A stretch of DNA of 64,000 nt from Leucobacter tenebrionis. GTDB lineage: Bacteria > Actinomycetota > Actinomycetes > Actinomycetales > Microbacteriaceae. The position numbers and the translations under genes are program-made. The stretch lies in the NCBI RefSeq assembly GCF_019884725.1, contig NZ_CP082322.1:2480001-2544000 (forward strand), in the 5' to 3' direction. The first letter of the stretch is position 1, and each line of letters opens with the position of its first letter. Of the stretch, positions 1 to 8,233 are shown one piece after another. The notes beneath the pieces are model-generated. The model had not been told where the DNA came from. It saw only the letters and a program-made list of their open reading frames with translations, and did not search any database.

Positions 1-1
1 G

Positions 2-1261
2 TTCGACATGTTCGGCATCGTCTCCGACGAGACGGACGGCCACGTGCCGCTCGCCTATCTCGTGGTGATGATCGCGGTGCTGTTCACCGCGTTCAGCTAC
101 TCCCGGATGGTGCGGATCTTCCCGATCGCCGGCTCGGCGTACACCTACGTCAAGGAGGCGATCAACGCCCACCTCGGCTTCATGGTGGGGTGGGCCGCGA
201 CGCTCGACTACCTGCTGCTGCCGATGATCAACGCGATCCTGTCGGCCATCTACATGGGAGCGGTGTTCCCGGACGTGCCGTTCTGGGTGTGGGTGCTGCT
301 GACGGTCGGGATCTGCACCGTGCTCAACCTGGTCGGCGTGAAGCTGGCCGCGAGCATGAACGTGCTCCTCGTGCTCATCCAGCTGGTCGTCGCGGTGCTC
401 TTCGTGATCTTCACCGTGATCAACATCAACAGCGGGGCGAACGGCGCCGAGTACACGATCCGGCCGTTCCTCGAGCCGGGGATGCACACGGCGTCGATCG
501 CGGCCGGCGCGGCACTGCTGGCGCTGTCGTTCCTCGGGTTCGACGCGGTCTCGACGCTCGCGGAGGAGGCGGAGCGGCCCACGAAGGACATCCCGCGCGC
601 CATCTTCATGATCGTGCTCGTGGCCGGAGCCTTCTTCATGACCGTGACCTACCTCATGCAGACGCTCTTCCCCGATGTCTCCCAGCTCGGCGACATCGTC
701 GGCGCCTCGCCCGAGATGGCCAAGTACGTCGGCGGCGCCGCGTTCCAGGCGATCTTCGTCGGCGGCTACATGATGGCCGTGCTCGGGTGCGGCATCACCC
801 AGCAGATGAGCGCCGCGCGCCTGCTCTACGCGATGGGCCGCGACGGTGCGCTCCCGAAGCGCCTGTTCAGCATGGTCAACCGCGTCGGCGTGCCTGTGGG
901 CAACGTGCTGCTCGTCGGCCTGGTCGCGCTCACGGCCATGTTCGTGGACCTCGATCAGGCCTCCTCGATGATCAACTTCGGCGCCTTCATCGCGTTCATC
1001 TTCGTGAACCTGTCGGTGATCTTCACCTTCTTCAAGTTCATGCGTCGCAGGGGGCCGCTGATGTGGATCGGCTACGTCGTCGTGCCCGCGGTGGGCGTGG
1101 CGATCAACCTATGGCTGTGGTCGAGCCTCGACCCGACCTCGATGCTGATCGGCGCGGGCTGGGTGGTGCTCGGCTTCGTGTACCTGCTCGTGAAGACGCG
1201 CGGGTTCCGGGCACCGGCGCCGGACCTCACGGGGCCGATCAACATCTCGATGTACGAGTAG
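2..1261 (+). CDS. APC-family amino acid/polyamine permease, 5' partial
   Basis: The frame is open to the window edge, so the true start lies upstream; the first visible ATG is at 8. About 419 residues remain, with roughly ten hydrophobic spans. The segments SYSRMVRIFPIAGSAYTYV and FLGFDAVSTLAEEAERP are typical of the amino acid-polyamine-organocation superfamily, and the overall look is closest to PuuP-like putrescine importers. It would carry an amine or amino acid across the cytoplasmic membrane by cation coupling. The substrate cannot be fixed from sequence. A short hairpin follows the stop and the downstream two-component operon appears to be separate. Confidence 0.85.
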   Translation, partial: FDMFGIVSDETDGHVPLAYLVVMIAVLFTAFSYSRMVRIFPIAGSAYTYVKEAINAHLGFMVGWAATLDYLLLPMINAILSAIYMGAVFPDVPFWVWVLLTVGICTVLNLVGVKLAASMNVLLVLIQLVVAVLFVIFTVININSGANGAEYTIRPFLEPGMHTASIAAGAALLALSFLGFDAVSTLAEEAERPTKDIPRAIFMIVLVAGAFFMTVTYLMQTLFPDVSQLGDIVGASPEMAKYVGGAAFQAIFVGGYMMAVLGCGITQQMSAARLLYAMGRDGALPKRLFSMVNRVGVPVGNVLLVGLVALTAMFVDLDQASSMINFGAFIAFIFVNLSVIFTFFKFMRRRGPLMWIGYVVVPAVGVAINLWLWSSLDPTSMLIGAGWVVLGFVYLLVKTRGFRAPAPDLTGPINISMYE

Positions 1262-1276
1262 GGTCGGGGGCGACCC
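1261..1276 (+). terminator. weak hairpin after the APC permease
   Basis: GGGTCG and CGACCC form a 6-bp stem with a four-G loop that begins on the last base of the permease stop codon. There is no T-tract, so termination is only a suggestion. Confidence 0.3.
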
Positions 1277-1362
1277 GCCCTCGCCCCCCCACCGTCCGGC
1301 GTGGGTCTCCGCTCCAACCGCTAGTCTGAAGACACGCTCTCGGACCGGGCGGAGAAGCCGAC

Positions 1363-2034
1363 ATGAAGATCCTTATCGTTGAAGACGACGACCGCGTCTC
1401 CGACGCGCTCAGCGCGTTCCTGCACCAGGCGGGGTACACGACCGTCTGCGTGGCGGAGGGCGCTGCGGCGCTGGAGGCCCTCGGCGCCGACACGGAGGTC
1501 GTGCTGCTCGACCTGGGGCTGCCCGACATGGACGGCATCGACGTGTGCCGCCGGATCCGCGGTCTTTCGGGCGTGCCGATCATCGTCGCGACGGCGCGCA
1601 GCCACGTCGAGGAGCGGATCAAGGGTCTTCACGCCGGCGCCGACGACTTCGTGGTGAAGCCGTACGACGTGCGCGAGCTGGTGGCGCGCATCGAGGCGGT
1701 GACCCGTCGCACCCGTCCGCTGCAGGTCGAGTCGGGAGAGGCTGCAGGGATCACGGTCGACGGCGTCCACATCGACTTCATGAGCCGGCTGGTGCTCGTC
1801 GACGGAGCGCCCGTCGAGCTCACGCCGAAGGAGTTCGACATCATCGCCGTGCTGGCGCGCTACCCGGGGGTCGTGGTGCCGCGGGATCGCATCATCCGCG
1901 AGGTGTGGGGCACCGACTGGAGCGGCTTCAACCGCTCGCTCGAGGTGCACGTCGGCTCGATCCGCCGCAAACTCGACCGGCCCTCGCTCATCGCGACGCT
2001 GCGCGGCGTGGGGTATCGATTGACCGGGGTGTGA
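1363..2034 (+). CDS. OmpR/PhoB-family response regulator
   Basis: This 223-aa protein has a receiver domain (about 1-118) with the acidic pocket EDDD at 7-10, phosphoacceptor Asp50 in LLDLGLPDMDG, and Lys99 in VVKPYD. A winged-helix DNA-binding domain (about 130-222) ends in the usual GVGYRL motif. It should bind direct-repeat DNA as a tandem dimer once phosphorylated by the histidine kinase that starts 4 nt downstream. A TAGTCT -10-like box lies at 1322-1327. The TctD/MtrA-like subfamily is not resolved. The CTCAAG repeats at 4417-4456 are a plausible target. Confidence 0.93.
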   Translation: MKILIVEDDDRVSDALSAFLHQAGYTTVCVAEGAAALEALGADTEVVLLDLGLPDMDGIDVCRRIRGLSGVPIIVATARSHVEERIKGLHAGADDFVVKPYDVRELVARIEAVTRRTRPLQVESGEAAGITVDGVHIDFMSRLVLVDGAPVELTPKEFDIIAVLARYPGVVVPRDRIIREVWGTDWSGFNRSLEVHVGSIRRKLDRPSLIATLRGVGYRLTGV

Positions 2035-2037
2035 GAC

Positions 2038-3411
2038 TTGCGCACCCGACTCATCATCGTGTTCCTGGTGCCGATGACGGTGATTCTGCTGGCGCTAGGA
2101 GGCGCCTACGCGCTGAGCGTCGCGCGCAGCATTCAGCAGGAGGTCTCGAATCAGCAGCTGGCGGATCTCGGCTACTTCCTCACGGGTGCGCGGCAGTCGC
2201 TGCGGGCCGCGAACCCCGCCGTCGTGGAGGGCGAGCTGGAGCGGTACAGCGAGCTCTACGGAACGCGGGTCGCGGTGTTCGACCGCTCGGGCATGCTCTG
2301 GGCGGCGGGCGGTATGCGACCGGAGTCCGTGAACGAGGAGATGACGACCCGGATCGGCCTCGCGCTCTCCGGGCGCCGCAGCGATCCGTCGCTGGCGGTG
2401 CTGCCCTGGTCCCTCGGCGAGACCGTCATGGTGGAACCGGTGTTCGACGACGGCAATGTGATCGGCGCGGTCATGATCGCGGAGAGCTCGGACGCGCCCC
2501 GCGGGGAGATCCTCGCTCACTGGGCGCTGCTGGTCGCGGTGTGCGCGGTCGTCATCGGTCTGCTCGTGTTCGCGGTGTTCAGGCTCGCCCGCTGGGTGCT
2601 GCAGCCGATGATGCGGGTGGATCACGCGATGGCCGCGATCGAGCACGGCGAGATGGACGCGAGGATCGCCGACGATACCGGACCGCCCGAGATGCGCCGC
2701 ATGATCCGGCTCTTCAACCAGATGGCGGAGGAGATCGAGCGGGTGGTGTCGCGGCAGCGGGAGTTCGCGATGAACGCGTCTCACGAGCTGCGCAATCCGC
2801 TGGGCGCGCTGCTGATGCGGGTCGAGTACCTGGCGACGGGCCTCGACGAGCGGTGGGAGACCGACGTCGAGAAGACGCGGGAGGAGGGGCGGCGCATGTC
2901 GCGGATCCTCGACACGCTGCTGAACATGGCGCGGGCCGGGCAGCAGGACTCGTCGTTCGCCGTCGTCGATCTCGTGGAACTGGTCAGGGGTCGCGTGGCC
3001 GCGTGGCGCGAGGTCGCAGCCGAGCGGGGGCTCTCGCTCGTCGTGGACGCGCCGGCGCCCGTGATGAGCGTGACGGATCGCACCTCGGTCGAGAGCGCCC
3101 TCGACGCCGTCATCGACAACGCGCTGAAGTTCGCCCCGACGGGTTCGCGGGTCGACGTGGCGGTGGGGAGCGATGCGGAGCGCAGCACCATCTCGGTGCG
3201 GGATCGGGGCCCCGGGCTCGAGCCCGAGGAGCTCGAGATGGTGACGAGCCGGTTCTGGCGCAGCGCCCGGGATCAGAACGTGCCGGGCTCGGGGCTCGGT
3301 CTCGCGATCGCCACCGACCTGCTCTCGGGGCTGCGGGGCTCGGTCGAGGTCTCCGTGCCCGAGGGCGGCGGGCTCTGCGTCGCGCTTCGTCTGCCGGCGG
3401 GTGAGCTGTGA
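2038..3411 (+). CDS. sensor histidine kinase (HAMP, HisKA, HATPase)
   Basis: This 457-aa kinase uses a TTG start 3 nt after the regulator stop, so the two are translationally linked. One membrane span lies near residues 5-28 and a second near 160-182, leaving an extracytoplasmic sensor domain of about 130 residues. A HAMP linker follows, then the H-box NASHELRNPLG with phospho-His249. The C-terminal ATPase has its N-box (DNALKFAP), G1 (DRGPGLEPEE) and G2 (SGLGLAIA). It probably phosphorylates the upstream regulator. Its stop overlaps the start of the TAXI lipoprotein gene, which suggests the lipoprotein supplies the signal. Confidence 0.93.
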   Translation: MRTRLIIVFLVPMTVILLALGGAYALSVARSIQQEVSNQQLADLGYFLTGARQSLRAANPAVVEGELERYSELYGTRVAVFDRSGMLWAAGGMRPESVNEEMTTRIGLALSGRRSDPSLAVLPWSLGETVMVEPVFDDGNVIGAVMIAESSDAPRGEILAHWALLVAVCAVVIGLLVFAVFRLARWVLQPMMRVDHAMAAIEHGEMDARIADDTGPPEMRRMIRLFNQMAEEIERVVSRQREFAMNASHELRNPLGALLMRVEYLATGLDERWETDVEKTREEGRRMSRILDTLLNMARAGQQDSSFAVVDLVELVRGRVAAWREVAAERGLSLVVDAPAPVMSVTDRTSVESALDAVIDNALKFAPTGSRVDVAVGSDAERSTISVRDRGPGLEPEELEMVTSRFWRSARDQNVPGSGLGLAIATDLLSGLRGSVEVSVPEGGGLCVALRLPAGEL

Positions 3412-4400
3412 TGCGGCGCGGGTCCGTTCGGGGGTTGCGGGGGCCGTTCCGCCGACGGGCGGTGGCGGCTGTCGCCCTAGCCCTGACCGTCATGGCGGCG
3501 CTGGGCGGCTGCTCGCCGCAGACCTACGCCGTCGAGGAGCCGCTGCAGATCGCCGGCGGCGGCACGACCGGCGTGTACTACGCCTACGGGGGTCAGCTCG
3601 CCGATGCCCTGCACCGGGAGCTCGGGATCGATATCTCGGTCGCCGAGACGCACGGCTCGGTCGACAACCTGCTGCGGGTCGCTTCGGGTGAGGCCCTGCT
3701 CGGGTTCGCGCAGGGCGACACCGCGGCGGACGCCGTGAACGGGGCGGGCGCCTTCGAAGAACCTCTGCCGGTCGAGGCGGTGGCCCGGGTGTACGACGAG
3801 TACGTGCACGTCGTCGTGCCGGCCGAGTCCGAGGTGGATCGGATCGGCGACCTCGCGGGTCGCCGCGTCTCGCTCGGAGCGCCGAACTCGGGTGTGCAGG
3901 TCATCGCGACACGGGTGCTGGGGGCGACGGGGGTCGACCCGGAGACGATCGAGAACCCCGCGCTCGGCCCCGACGCGTCGATCGAGGCGCTGCAGCGGGG
4001 CGAGATCGACGCCTTCTTCTGGGTCGGCGGCCTTCCGACTCCCGGAATCGAGCGGTTGGCGAAGGCGATGCCGATCCGCCTGCTCTCGATCGAGGCCGCG
4101 GCCGTCGAGCGTGTGAACTCGGGTCACGCGGGCGTCTACCGGCTCGCGGAGTTTCCGATCGGAATATACGGGATCGAGACGCCCACCGTCACCATGACCG
4201 TGCCGAACTACCTGGTCACGGCCGAGGACGCTCCGGACGACCTGATCCACGACACCGTGCGCGTGCTCTTCGACTCCCGCAACACGATCGCGGGCAAGGT
4301 CGCAACGGCGGAGATCCTCGACCGCAGGCAGGCGATCTTCACGAGCCCGGTCGAGCTGCACCCGGGCGCGGCGCGATACTACATCGAGGCCCGCCGGTAG
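3411..4400 (+). CDS. TAXI-family solute-binding lipoprotein, orphan
   Basis: The ATG at 3411 overlaps the kinase stop (TGATG); a GTG at 3408 is an alternative. The roughly 330-aa product starts with an Arg-rich segment, a hydrophobic stretch and the lipobox LGGC, so it should be a lipoprotein on the outer face of the membrane. The mature part begins with IAGGGTTGVYYAYGGQLADAL, cut here to its key GGGTTGVYY element, characteristic of TAXI (TRAP-associated extracytoplasmic immunogenic) binding proteins. No TRAP membrane subunits are encoded nearby. Position and overlap argue for a sensory role with the kinase, although it could serve a TRAP permease encoded elsewhere. Confidence 0.88.
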   Translation: MRRGSVRGLRGPFRRRAVAAVALALTVMAALGGCSPQTYAVEEPLQIAGGGTTGVYYAYGGQLADALHRELGIDISVAETHGSVDNLLRVASGEALLGFAQGDTAADAVNGAGAFEEPLPVEAVARVYDEYVHVVVPAESEVDRIGDLAGRRVSLGAPNSGVQVIATRVLGATGVDPETIENPALGPDASIEALQRGEIDAFFWVGGLPTPGIERLAKAMPIRLLSIEAAAVERVNSGHAGVYRLAEFPIGIYGIETPTVTMTVPNYLVTAEDAPDDLIHDTVRVLFDSRNTIAGKVATAEILDRRQAIFTSPVELHPGAARYYIEARR

Positions 4401-4416
4401 ACGCAGGTTCGCGAAC

Positions 4417-4456
4417 CTCAAGAAACGCTCAAGGCGACGCTCAAGAAAACCTCAAG
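4417..4456 (+). promoter_or_regulatory. four phased CTCAAG direct repeats, candidate response-regulator operator
   Basis: CTCAAG occurs at 4417, 4428, 4440 and 4451, spaced 11, 12 and 11 bp, so all copies face the same side of the helix. OmpR/PhoB-type regulators bind such direct repeats. The array stops 4 bp before a -35-like box, the usual place for an activator. The assignment to the regulator at 1363 is inference. Confidence 0.7.
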
Positions 4457-4460
4457 ACGG

Positions 4461-4490
4461 GTGACGGACCGCGGTGCGCGACCTTATCGT
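4461..4490 (+). promoter_or_regulatory. predicted promoter of the glutamate transporter operon
   Basis: GTGACG at 4461-4466 and TATCGT at 4485-4490 are separated by 18 bp and each match 4 of 6 consensus bases. The weak boxes fit an activator-dependent promoter, with the CTCAAG array directly upstream. Confidence 0.5.
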
Positions 4491-4622
4491 TGGGCCGATC
4501 GGTTCAACGATGACCCCCACCTCCCGCCTCGGCAGGACGGCGGTGCACGCTGAACCGCCGGAGCCAGGCTAGACGCCTGCGACGCGCGACCCGCGTCGCG
4601 GGCCACGACCAGAGGTGGAGAC

Positions 4623-5372
4623 ATGATGAGTGCGAGCGAACCGCTTGTCGTCGTGGAGAACGTGCAGAAGCACTACGGGGAGTTCCAGGCCCTGACCGAT
4701 ATCGATCTCACGGTCGACAGGGGCGAGGTGGTCGTCATCATCGGGCCTTCGGGTTCGGGCAAGTCGACGCTGTGCCGCTCGATCAACAGGCTGGAGACCA
4801 TCACCAGCGGGTCGATCCGCGTCGACGGCAAGGAGCTGCCCGCCGAGGGGAAGGCGCTCGCGAAGCTGCGGGCCGAGGTCGGCATGGTGTTCCAGTCGTT
4901 CAACCTCTTCGCGCACCTGACGATTCTCGAGAACGTGACTCTGGGCCCGATCAAGGTGCGCGGCCTCAGCAAGGCCGATGCCGAGCGCGAGGCGATGGAG
5001 CTGCTCACCCGCGTGGGGGTGGAGCAGCAGGCGTCGAAGCTGCCGGCGCAGCTGTCGGGCGGGCAGCAGCAGCGGGTCGCGATCGCTCGATCGCTCGCCA
5101 TGCACCCGAAGGTCATGCTCTTCGACGAGCCGACCAGCGCCCTGGATCCCGAGATGATCAACGAGGTGCTCGACGTCATGGTCGGTCTCGCGAAGGAGGG
5201 GATGACGATGATCGTCGTCACTCACGAGATGGGGTTCGCGCGCAAGGCCGCCGATCGTGTCGTGTTCATGGCCGACGGGCGGATCGTGGAGCAGGCGACC
5301 CCCGACGAGTTCTTCACCAACCCGAAGAGCGAGCGCGCCAAGGACTTCCTCTCCAAGCTCATCACCAGCTGA
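4623..5372 (+). CDS. gluA: glutamate-type ABC transporter ATP-binding protein GluA
   Basis: This 249-aa ATPase belongs to the polar amino acid (GlnQ/GluA) group. It shows Walker [10 protein letters not shown], signature LSGGQQQR, Walker [14 protein letters not shown] and the switch histidine in VVTHEMGF. It energises uptake of glutamate or a similar amino acid with the lipoprotein and two permeases that follow. An AGGTGGAG ribosome-binding site precedes the start; ATG 4626 is an equally possible start. The family is well recognised, and glutamate as substrate is inferred from the gluABCD order. Confidence 0.93.
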   Translation: MMSASEPLVVVENVQKHYGEFQALTDIDLTVDRGEVVVIIGPSGSGKSTLCRSINRLETITSGSIRVDGKELPAEGKALAKLRAEVGMVFQSFNLFAHLTILENVTLGPIKVRGLSKADAEREAMELLTRVGVEQQASKLPAQLSGGQQQRVAIARSLAMHPKVMLFDEPTSALDPEMINEVLDVMVGLAKEGMTMIVVTHEMGFARKAADRVVFMADGRIVEQATPDEFFTNPKSERAKDFLSKLITS

Positions 5373-5451
5373 TCCGCCCCCACCGGCCCACCCGGTCGGC
5401 GTCGGGCGATCCGACAATCCGAACATCCGCAAGATCGAAAGGAACACGCTC

Positions 5452-6366
5452 ATGCGTTTCAAGAAGACCCTAGCGACGCTCGGCTTCCTCGCCGCAGCGG
5501 CACTGACCCTGACGGGCTGCAACAGCGGCAGCCCCTCGGCGCCGGCGGGCGGCGACGACGCGCCCGCGGAGACCAGCGAGACGACCCCGTGGGAGGTCGC
5601 CGAGGGTGTGACCCTCGAGGGCAGCCCGACCTTCGACAAGATGGAGGAGCGCGGCAAGGTCGTCATCGGCGTCAAGGAGGACCAGCCCGGTCTCGGCTAC
5701 CTCGACAACGTGACCAACGAGCGCAGCGGCTTCGACATCGACATCGCGCGGTGGATCGCGGCCTCGCTCGGCTTCGACGAGGAGGACATCGAGTACAAGG
5801 CGATCGCCTCGGCCAACCGCGAGCAGGCGATCGTGAACGGCGACATCGACTACTACGTCGGCACCTACTCGATCAACGACAAGCGCAAGCAGGACATCGA
5901 CTTCGCCGGCCCCTACTTCGTGACCGGCCAGGGCCTGCTCGTGAAGAAGGGCGGCGAGGACTACCAGTCGCTCGACGAGCTCGCGGGCAAGACGGTGTGC
6001 TCGGCGACCGGCTCCACGCCGATCCAGAACATCAAGGACAACTATCCCGAGATCAAGACCGAGGAGTTCGACCTCTACTCGGCCTGCGTCGAGAGCCTCA
6101 TCAACGGCCAGGTGGACGCGGTCACCACCGACCAGGCGATCCTCATCGGCTACGCCGCGCAGGATCCCGACAACCTGATGGTCACCACCGGCCCGCTGAT
6201 GACCGAGGAGCTCTACGGCGTCGGCCTGCCCAAGGGCGACGACGTGCTGCGCGCCCACATCAACGATCTCTTCACCGACGGCGGCACCGTCTGGCAGGAG
6301 ATCTTCGACAACAACCTCGGCAGCTCCGGCATCAAGGTCGAGCAGCCCGAGGTGGATGCCTACTAA
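5452..6366 (+). CDS. gluB: glutamate-type ABC transporter binding lipoprotein GluB
   Basis: The start at 5452 is set by a GAAAGGA ribosome-binding site and a proper lipoprotein signal: MRFKKTLATLGFLAAAAL, then LTGC. The 304-aa product is a type II periplasmic-binding-fold protein of the amino acid family (SBP_bac_3), with GFDIDIARWIAASLG near the ligand pocket. It captures the amino acid outside the membrane and delivers it to GluC/GluD. A strong hairpin directly downstream would make this message more abundant than the permease message. Confidence 0.92.
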   Translation: MRFKKTLATLGFLAAAALTLTGCNSGSPSAPAGGDDAPAETSETTPWEVAEGVTLEGSPTFDKMEERGKVVIGVKEDQPGLGYLDNVTNERSGFDIDIARWIAASLGFDEEDIEYKAIASANREQAIVNGDIDYYVGTYSINDKRKQDIDFAGPYFVTGQGLLVKKGGEDYQSLDELAGKTVCSATGSTPIQNIKDNYPEIKTEEFDLYSACVESLINGQVDAVTTDQAILIGYAAQDPDNLMVTTGPLMTEELYGVGLPKGDDVLRAHINDLFTDGGTVWQEIFDNNLGSSGIKVEQPEVDAY

Positions 6367-6377
6367 CCGATGAGTCG

Positions 6378-6419
6378 CCCGGGGCGGGCGGCGATCCCGC
6401 CGGATCCGCCCGCCCCGGG
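6378..6419 (+). terminator. intra-operon hairpin between gluB and gluC
   Basis: CCCGGGGCGGGCGG pairs perfectly with CCGCCCGCCCCGGG across a 14-nt loop, followed by GTTTC. This would act as a partial terminator and 3' stabiliser that gives binding protein in excess over permease. Confidence 0.75.
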
Positions 6420-6445
6420 GTTTCTCGCACACGAGAGGAAGACGC

Positions 6446-7102
6446 ATGGACGTCATCTTCGGCAACCTCGATCTCTGGGGAACCGCGATCAAGAACACCC
6501 TGCTGGTGTTCCTCGGGGGCGGTGCGATCGCTCTGGTGCTCGGCATCATCGTCGGGGCCATGCGGGTATCGCCCGTGCCGATCGCGCGGGGCGTGGGCAC
6601 GGCCTATGTGAACATCATCCGCAACACACCGCTGACCCTCGTGTTCTTCTTCTTCGTGCTCGGATACCCCGCGCTGGGGCTCCCCAAGCTGAGCACGCTG
6701 CTGCTCGGGATCCTCGCGATCGGCATCTACACCGCGACTTACGTGGCGGAGGTGCTGCGGGCGGGCATCAACACGGTGCCGGTCGGTCAGGCCGAGGCCG
6801 CGCGGGCGATCGGCCTGCCGTTCGGGCAGGTCATGAGCCTGGTGGTGCTGCCGCAGGCCTTCCGCTCGGTCGTGCCGCCCATGATGAGCGTGTTCATCGC
6901 GCTGCTGAAGAACACCACGGTCGCCGCCGGGTTCTCGGTCGCCGAGCTCGCCGCGCTGCGCGCGACGATCAACGACGCCGCGGGTCGCCCCGGCAGCCCG
7001 ATGGAGGTGCTGCTCTGGGTCGCGCTCGTCTTCGTGGTGCTCGTGCTGATCCTGAGCTTCATCCAGAACCGCCTTGAGAAGAAGTGGAGGATCGTGCGAT
7101 GA
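6446..7102 (+). CDS. gluC: glutamate-type ABC transporter permease GluC
   Basis: This 218-aa inner-membrane permease of the HisM/GluC family has about five spans. The ATPase-contacting EAA loop includes VPVGQAEAARAIGLPFGQ, and RNTPLTLVFFFFVLGYP is a typical family segment. It forms the translocation pore with GluD. An AGAGGAAG ribosome-binding site precedes the ATG. The stop overlaps the gluD start as ATGA. Confidence 0.92.
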   Translation: MDVIFGNLDLWGTAIKNTLLVFLGGGAIALVLGIIVGAMRVSPVPIARGVGTAYVNIIRNTPLTLVFFFFVLGYPALGLPKLSTLLLGILAIGIYTATYVAEVLRAGINTVPVGQAEAARAIGLPFGQVMSLVVLPQAFRSVVPPMMSVFIALLKNTTVAAGFSVAELAALRATINDAAGRPGSPMEVLLWVALVFVVLVLILSFIQNRLEKKWRIVR

Positions 7103-8034
7103 CTTCCGTGCTGTACGACGTTCCGGGCCCGAGGGCGATCCTGCGCAACCGCCTCATCGCGGTGGCCACGTTCGTGGTCGTCGCCGCTGTGGCCGCGTTC
7201 CTCGTGTACCGGCTGGCGCTCTCCGGCCAGTTCTCCGCGACCAAGTGGGGCCTCTTCACCTACACGACCATCTGGGAGCAGATCCTGGGGGCGCTCGGCA
7301 AGACGCTCGCTGCGTTCGGGGCGGCCGCGGTCGGCAGCGTGATCCTCGGCTTCGTTCTCGCGATCGGGCGGTTGTCGGATCACCGGTGGGTGCGCGGGCC
7401 GTTCATGGGCGTCACCGAGATCTGCAGGGCCGTGCCCGTGCTCGTCATGATGATGCTGCTCTACTACGGCCTGCCCTCGGTCGGTGTGAGGATGGAGCCC
7501 TACTGGGCCGTCGTCATCGCGCTCATCGTCTACAACGGCTCGGTGCTCGCCGAGGCGCTCAGGGCCGGTATCGAGGCGCTGCCCCGCGGGCAGAAGGAGG
7601 CCGGCTACGCGATCGGCCTGCGCAAGAGCGGCGTCATGCGCCTGATCCTGCTGCCGCAGGCGGTGCGCTCCATGCTCCCCGTCATCGTCGCCCAGCTCGT
7701 GGTGACCATGAAGGACACCGCGCTCGGCTTCATCATCACCTACCCCGAACTGCTCTACCTGGCGAAGCAGTTCAGCAGCAACGTGCAGTTCGGCCGCCCG
7801 CTGCTGCAGTCCGCGTTCGTCATTGGCGGCATCTACATCGTCATGTGCCTGATCCTCTCGGGGCTCGCGAAGTGGCTCGAGACGCGCATGCGCAAGAACC
7901 CGAAGGCCCGGGGAGGTGCGGCGGGGGCCGTGACCGCGACCGTGCCGGTGCAACCGGGGGATCCGCGTCTGCACCAGAGCACCACGACCGAGGTGATCGC
8001 CGCGCAGGGGGATGGCCCGCAGGACGGGAGATAG
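7099..8034 (+). CDS. gluD: glutamate-type ABC transporter permease GluD
   Basis: I chose ATG 7099 over an upstream in-frame ATG at 7084 because it overlaps the gluC stop (ATGA) and follows a GTGGAGG ribosome-binding site. The 311-aa protein has the second permease fold of the pair, with EAA loop LPRGQKEAGYAIGLRKSG, and a hydrophilic C-terminal tail of about 45 residues that is not part of the fold. It closes the gluABCD operon. A GC-rich hairpin follows. Confidence 0.9.
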   Translation: MTSVLYDVPGPRAILRNRLIAVATFVVVAAVAAFLVYRLALSGQFSATKWGLFTYTTIWEQILGALGKTLAAFGAAAVGSVILGFVLAIGRLSDHRWVRGPFMGVTEICRAVPVLVMMMLLYYGLPSVGVRMEPYWAVVIALIVYNGSVLAEALRAGIEALPRGQKEAGYAIGLRKSGVMRLILLPQAVRSMLPVIVAQLVVTMKDTALGFIITYPELLYLAKQFSSNVQFGRPLLQSAFVIGGIYIVMCLILSGLAKWLETRMRKNPKARGGAAGAVTATVPVQPGDPRLHQSTTTEVIAAQGDGPQDGR

Positions 8035-8051
8035 GTTCCGGTCCCTGGCCG

Positions 8052-8089
8052 GAGGGCGCGGGGCGGGTCTCCGGCCCGCCTGCGCCCTC
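8052..8089 (+). terminator. GC-rich hairpin after gluD
   Basis: GAGGGCGC and GCGCCCTC form the outer stem, with a further GGGCGGG/CCCGCC inner stem after a one-base bulge. There is no T-tract. It is a likely end of the glu operon. Confidence 0.5.
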
Positions 8090-8091
8090 GT

Positions 8092-8172
8092 GATCCTGCG
8101 CGAGCTCCCCGTCATCCTGCGCGAGCGGAGCGAGTCGCAGGATCCAGCGACTCGTAAGCTCGCGCAGGAGGA
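8092..8172. repeat. nested palindromic REP-like intergenic repeat
   Basis: TCCTGCGCGAGCT (8094-8106) pairs with AGCTCGCGCAGGA (8158-8170). Inside it, ATCCTGCG and CGCAGGAT pair, and GAGTCGC and GCGACTC can pair. The core GTCATCCTGCGCGAGCGGAG resembles widespread bacterial GTCATCCTGAGCGNAG-type intergenic repeats. Confidence 0.6.
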
Positions 8173-8233
8173 CGGGGCGGCGGATCCTGCGATGCGGTGC
8201 CGGGGCCGCTCCCGACTGTGAAAGGCTGTAATC

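Noticed and set aside
8035-8233. A small gene in the gap after gluD
   Set aside because: The open frame there runs through palindromic repeat sequence and has no ribosome-binding site.
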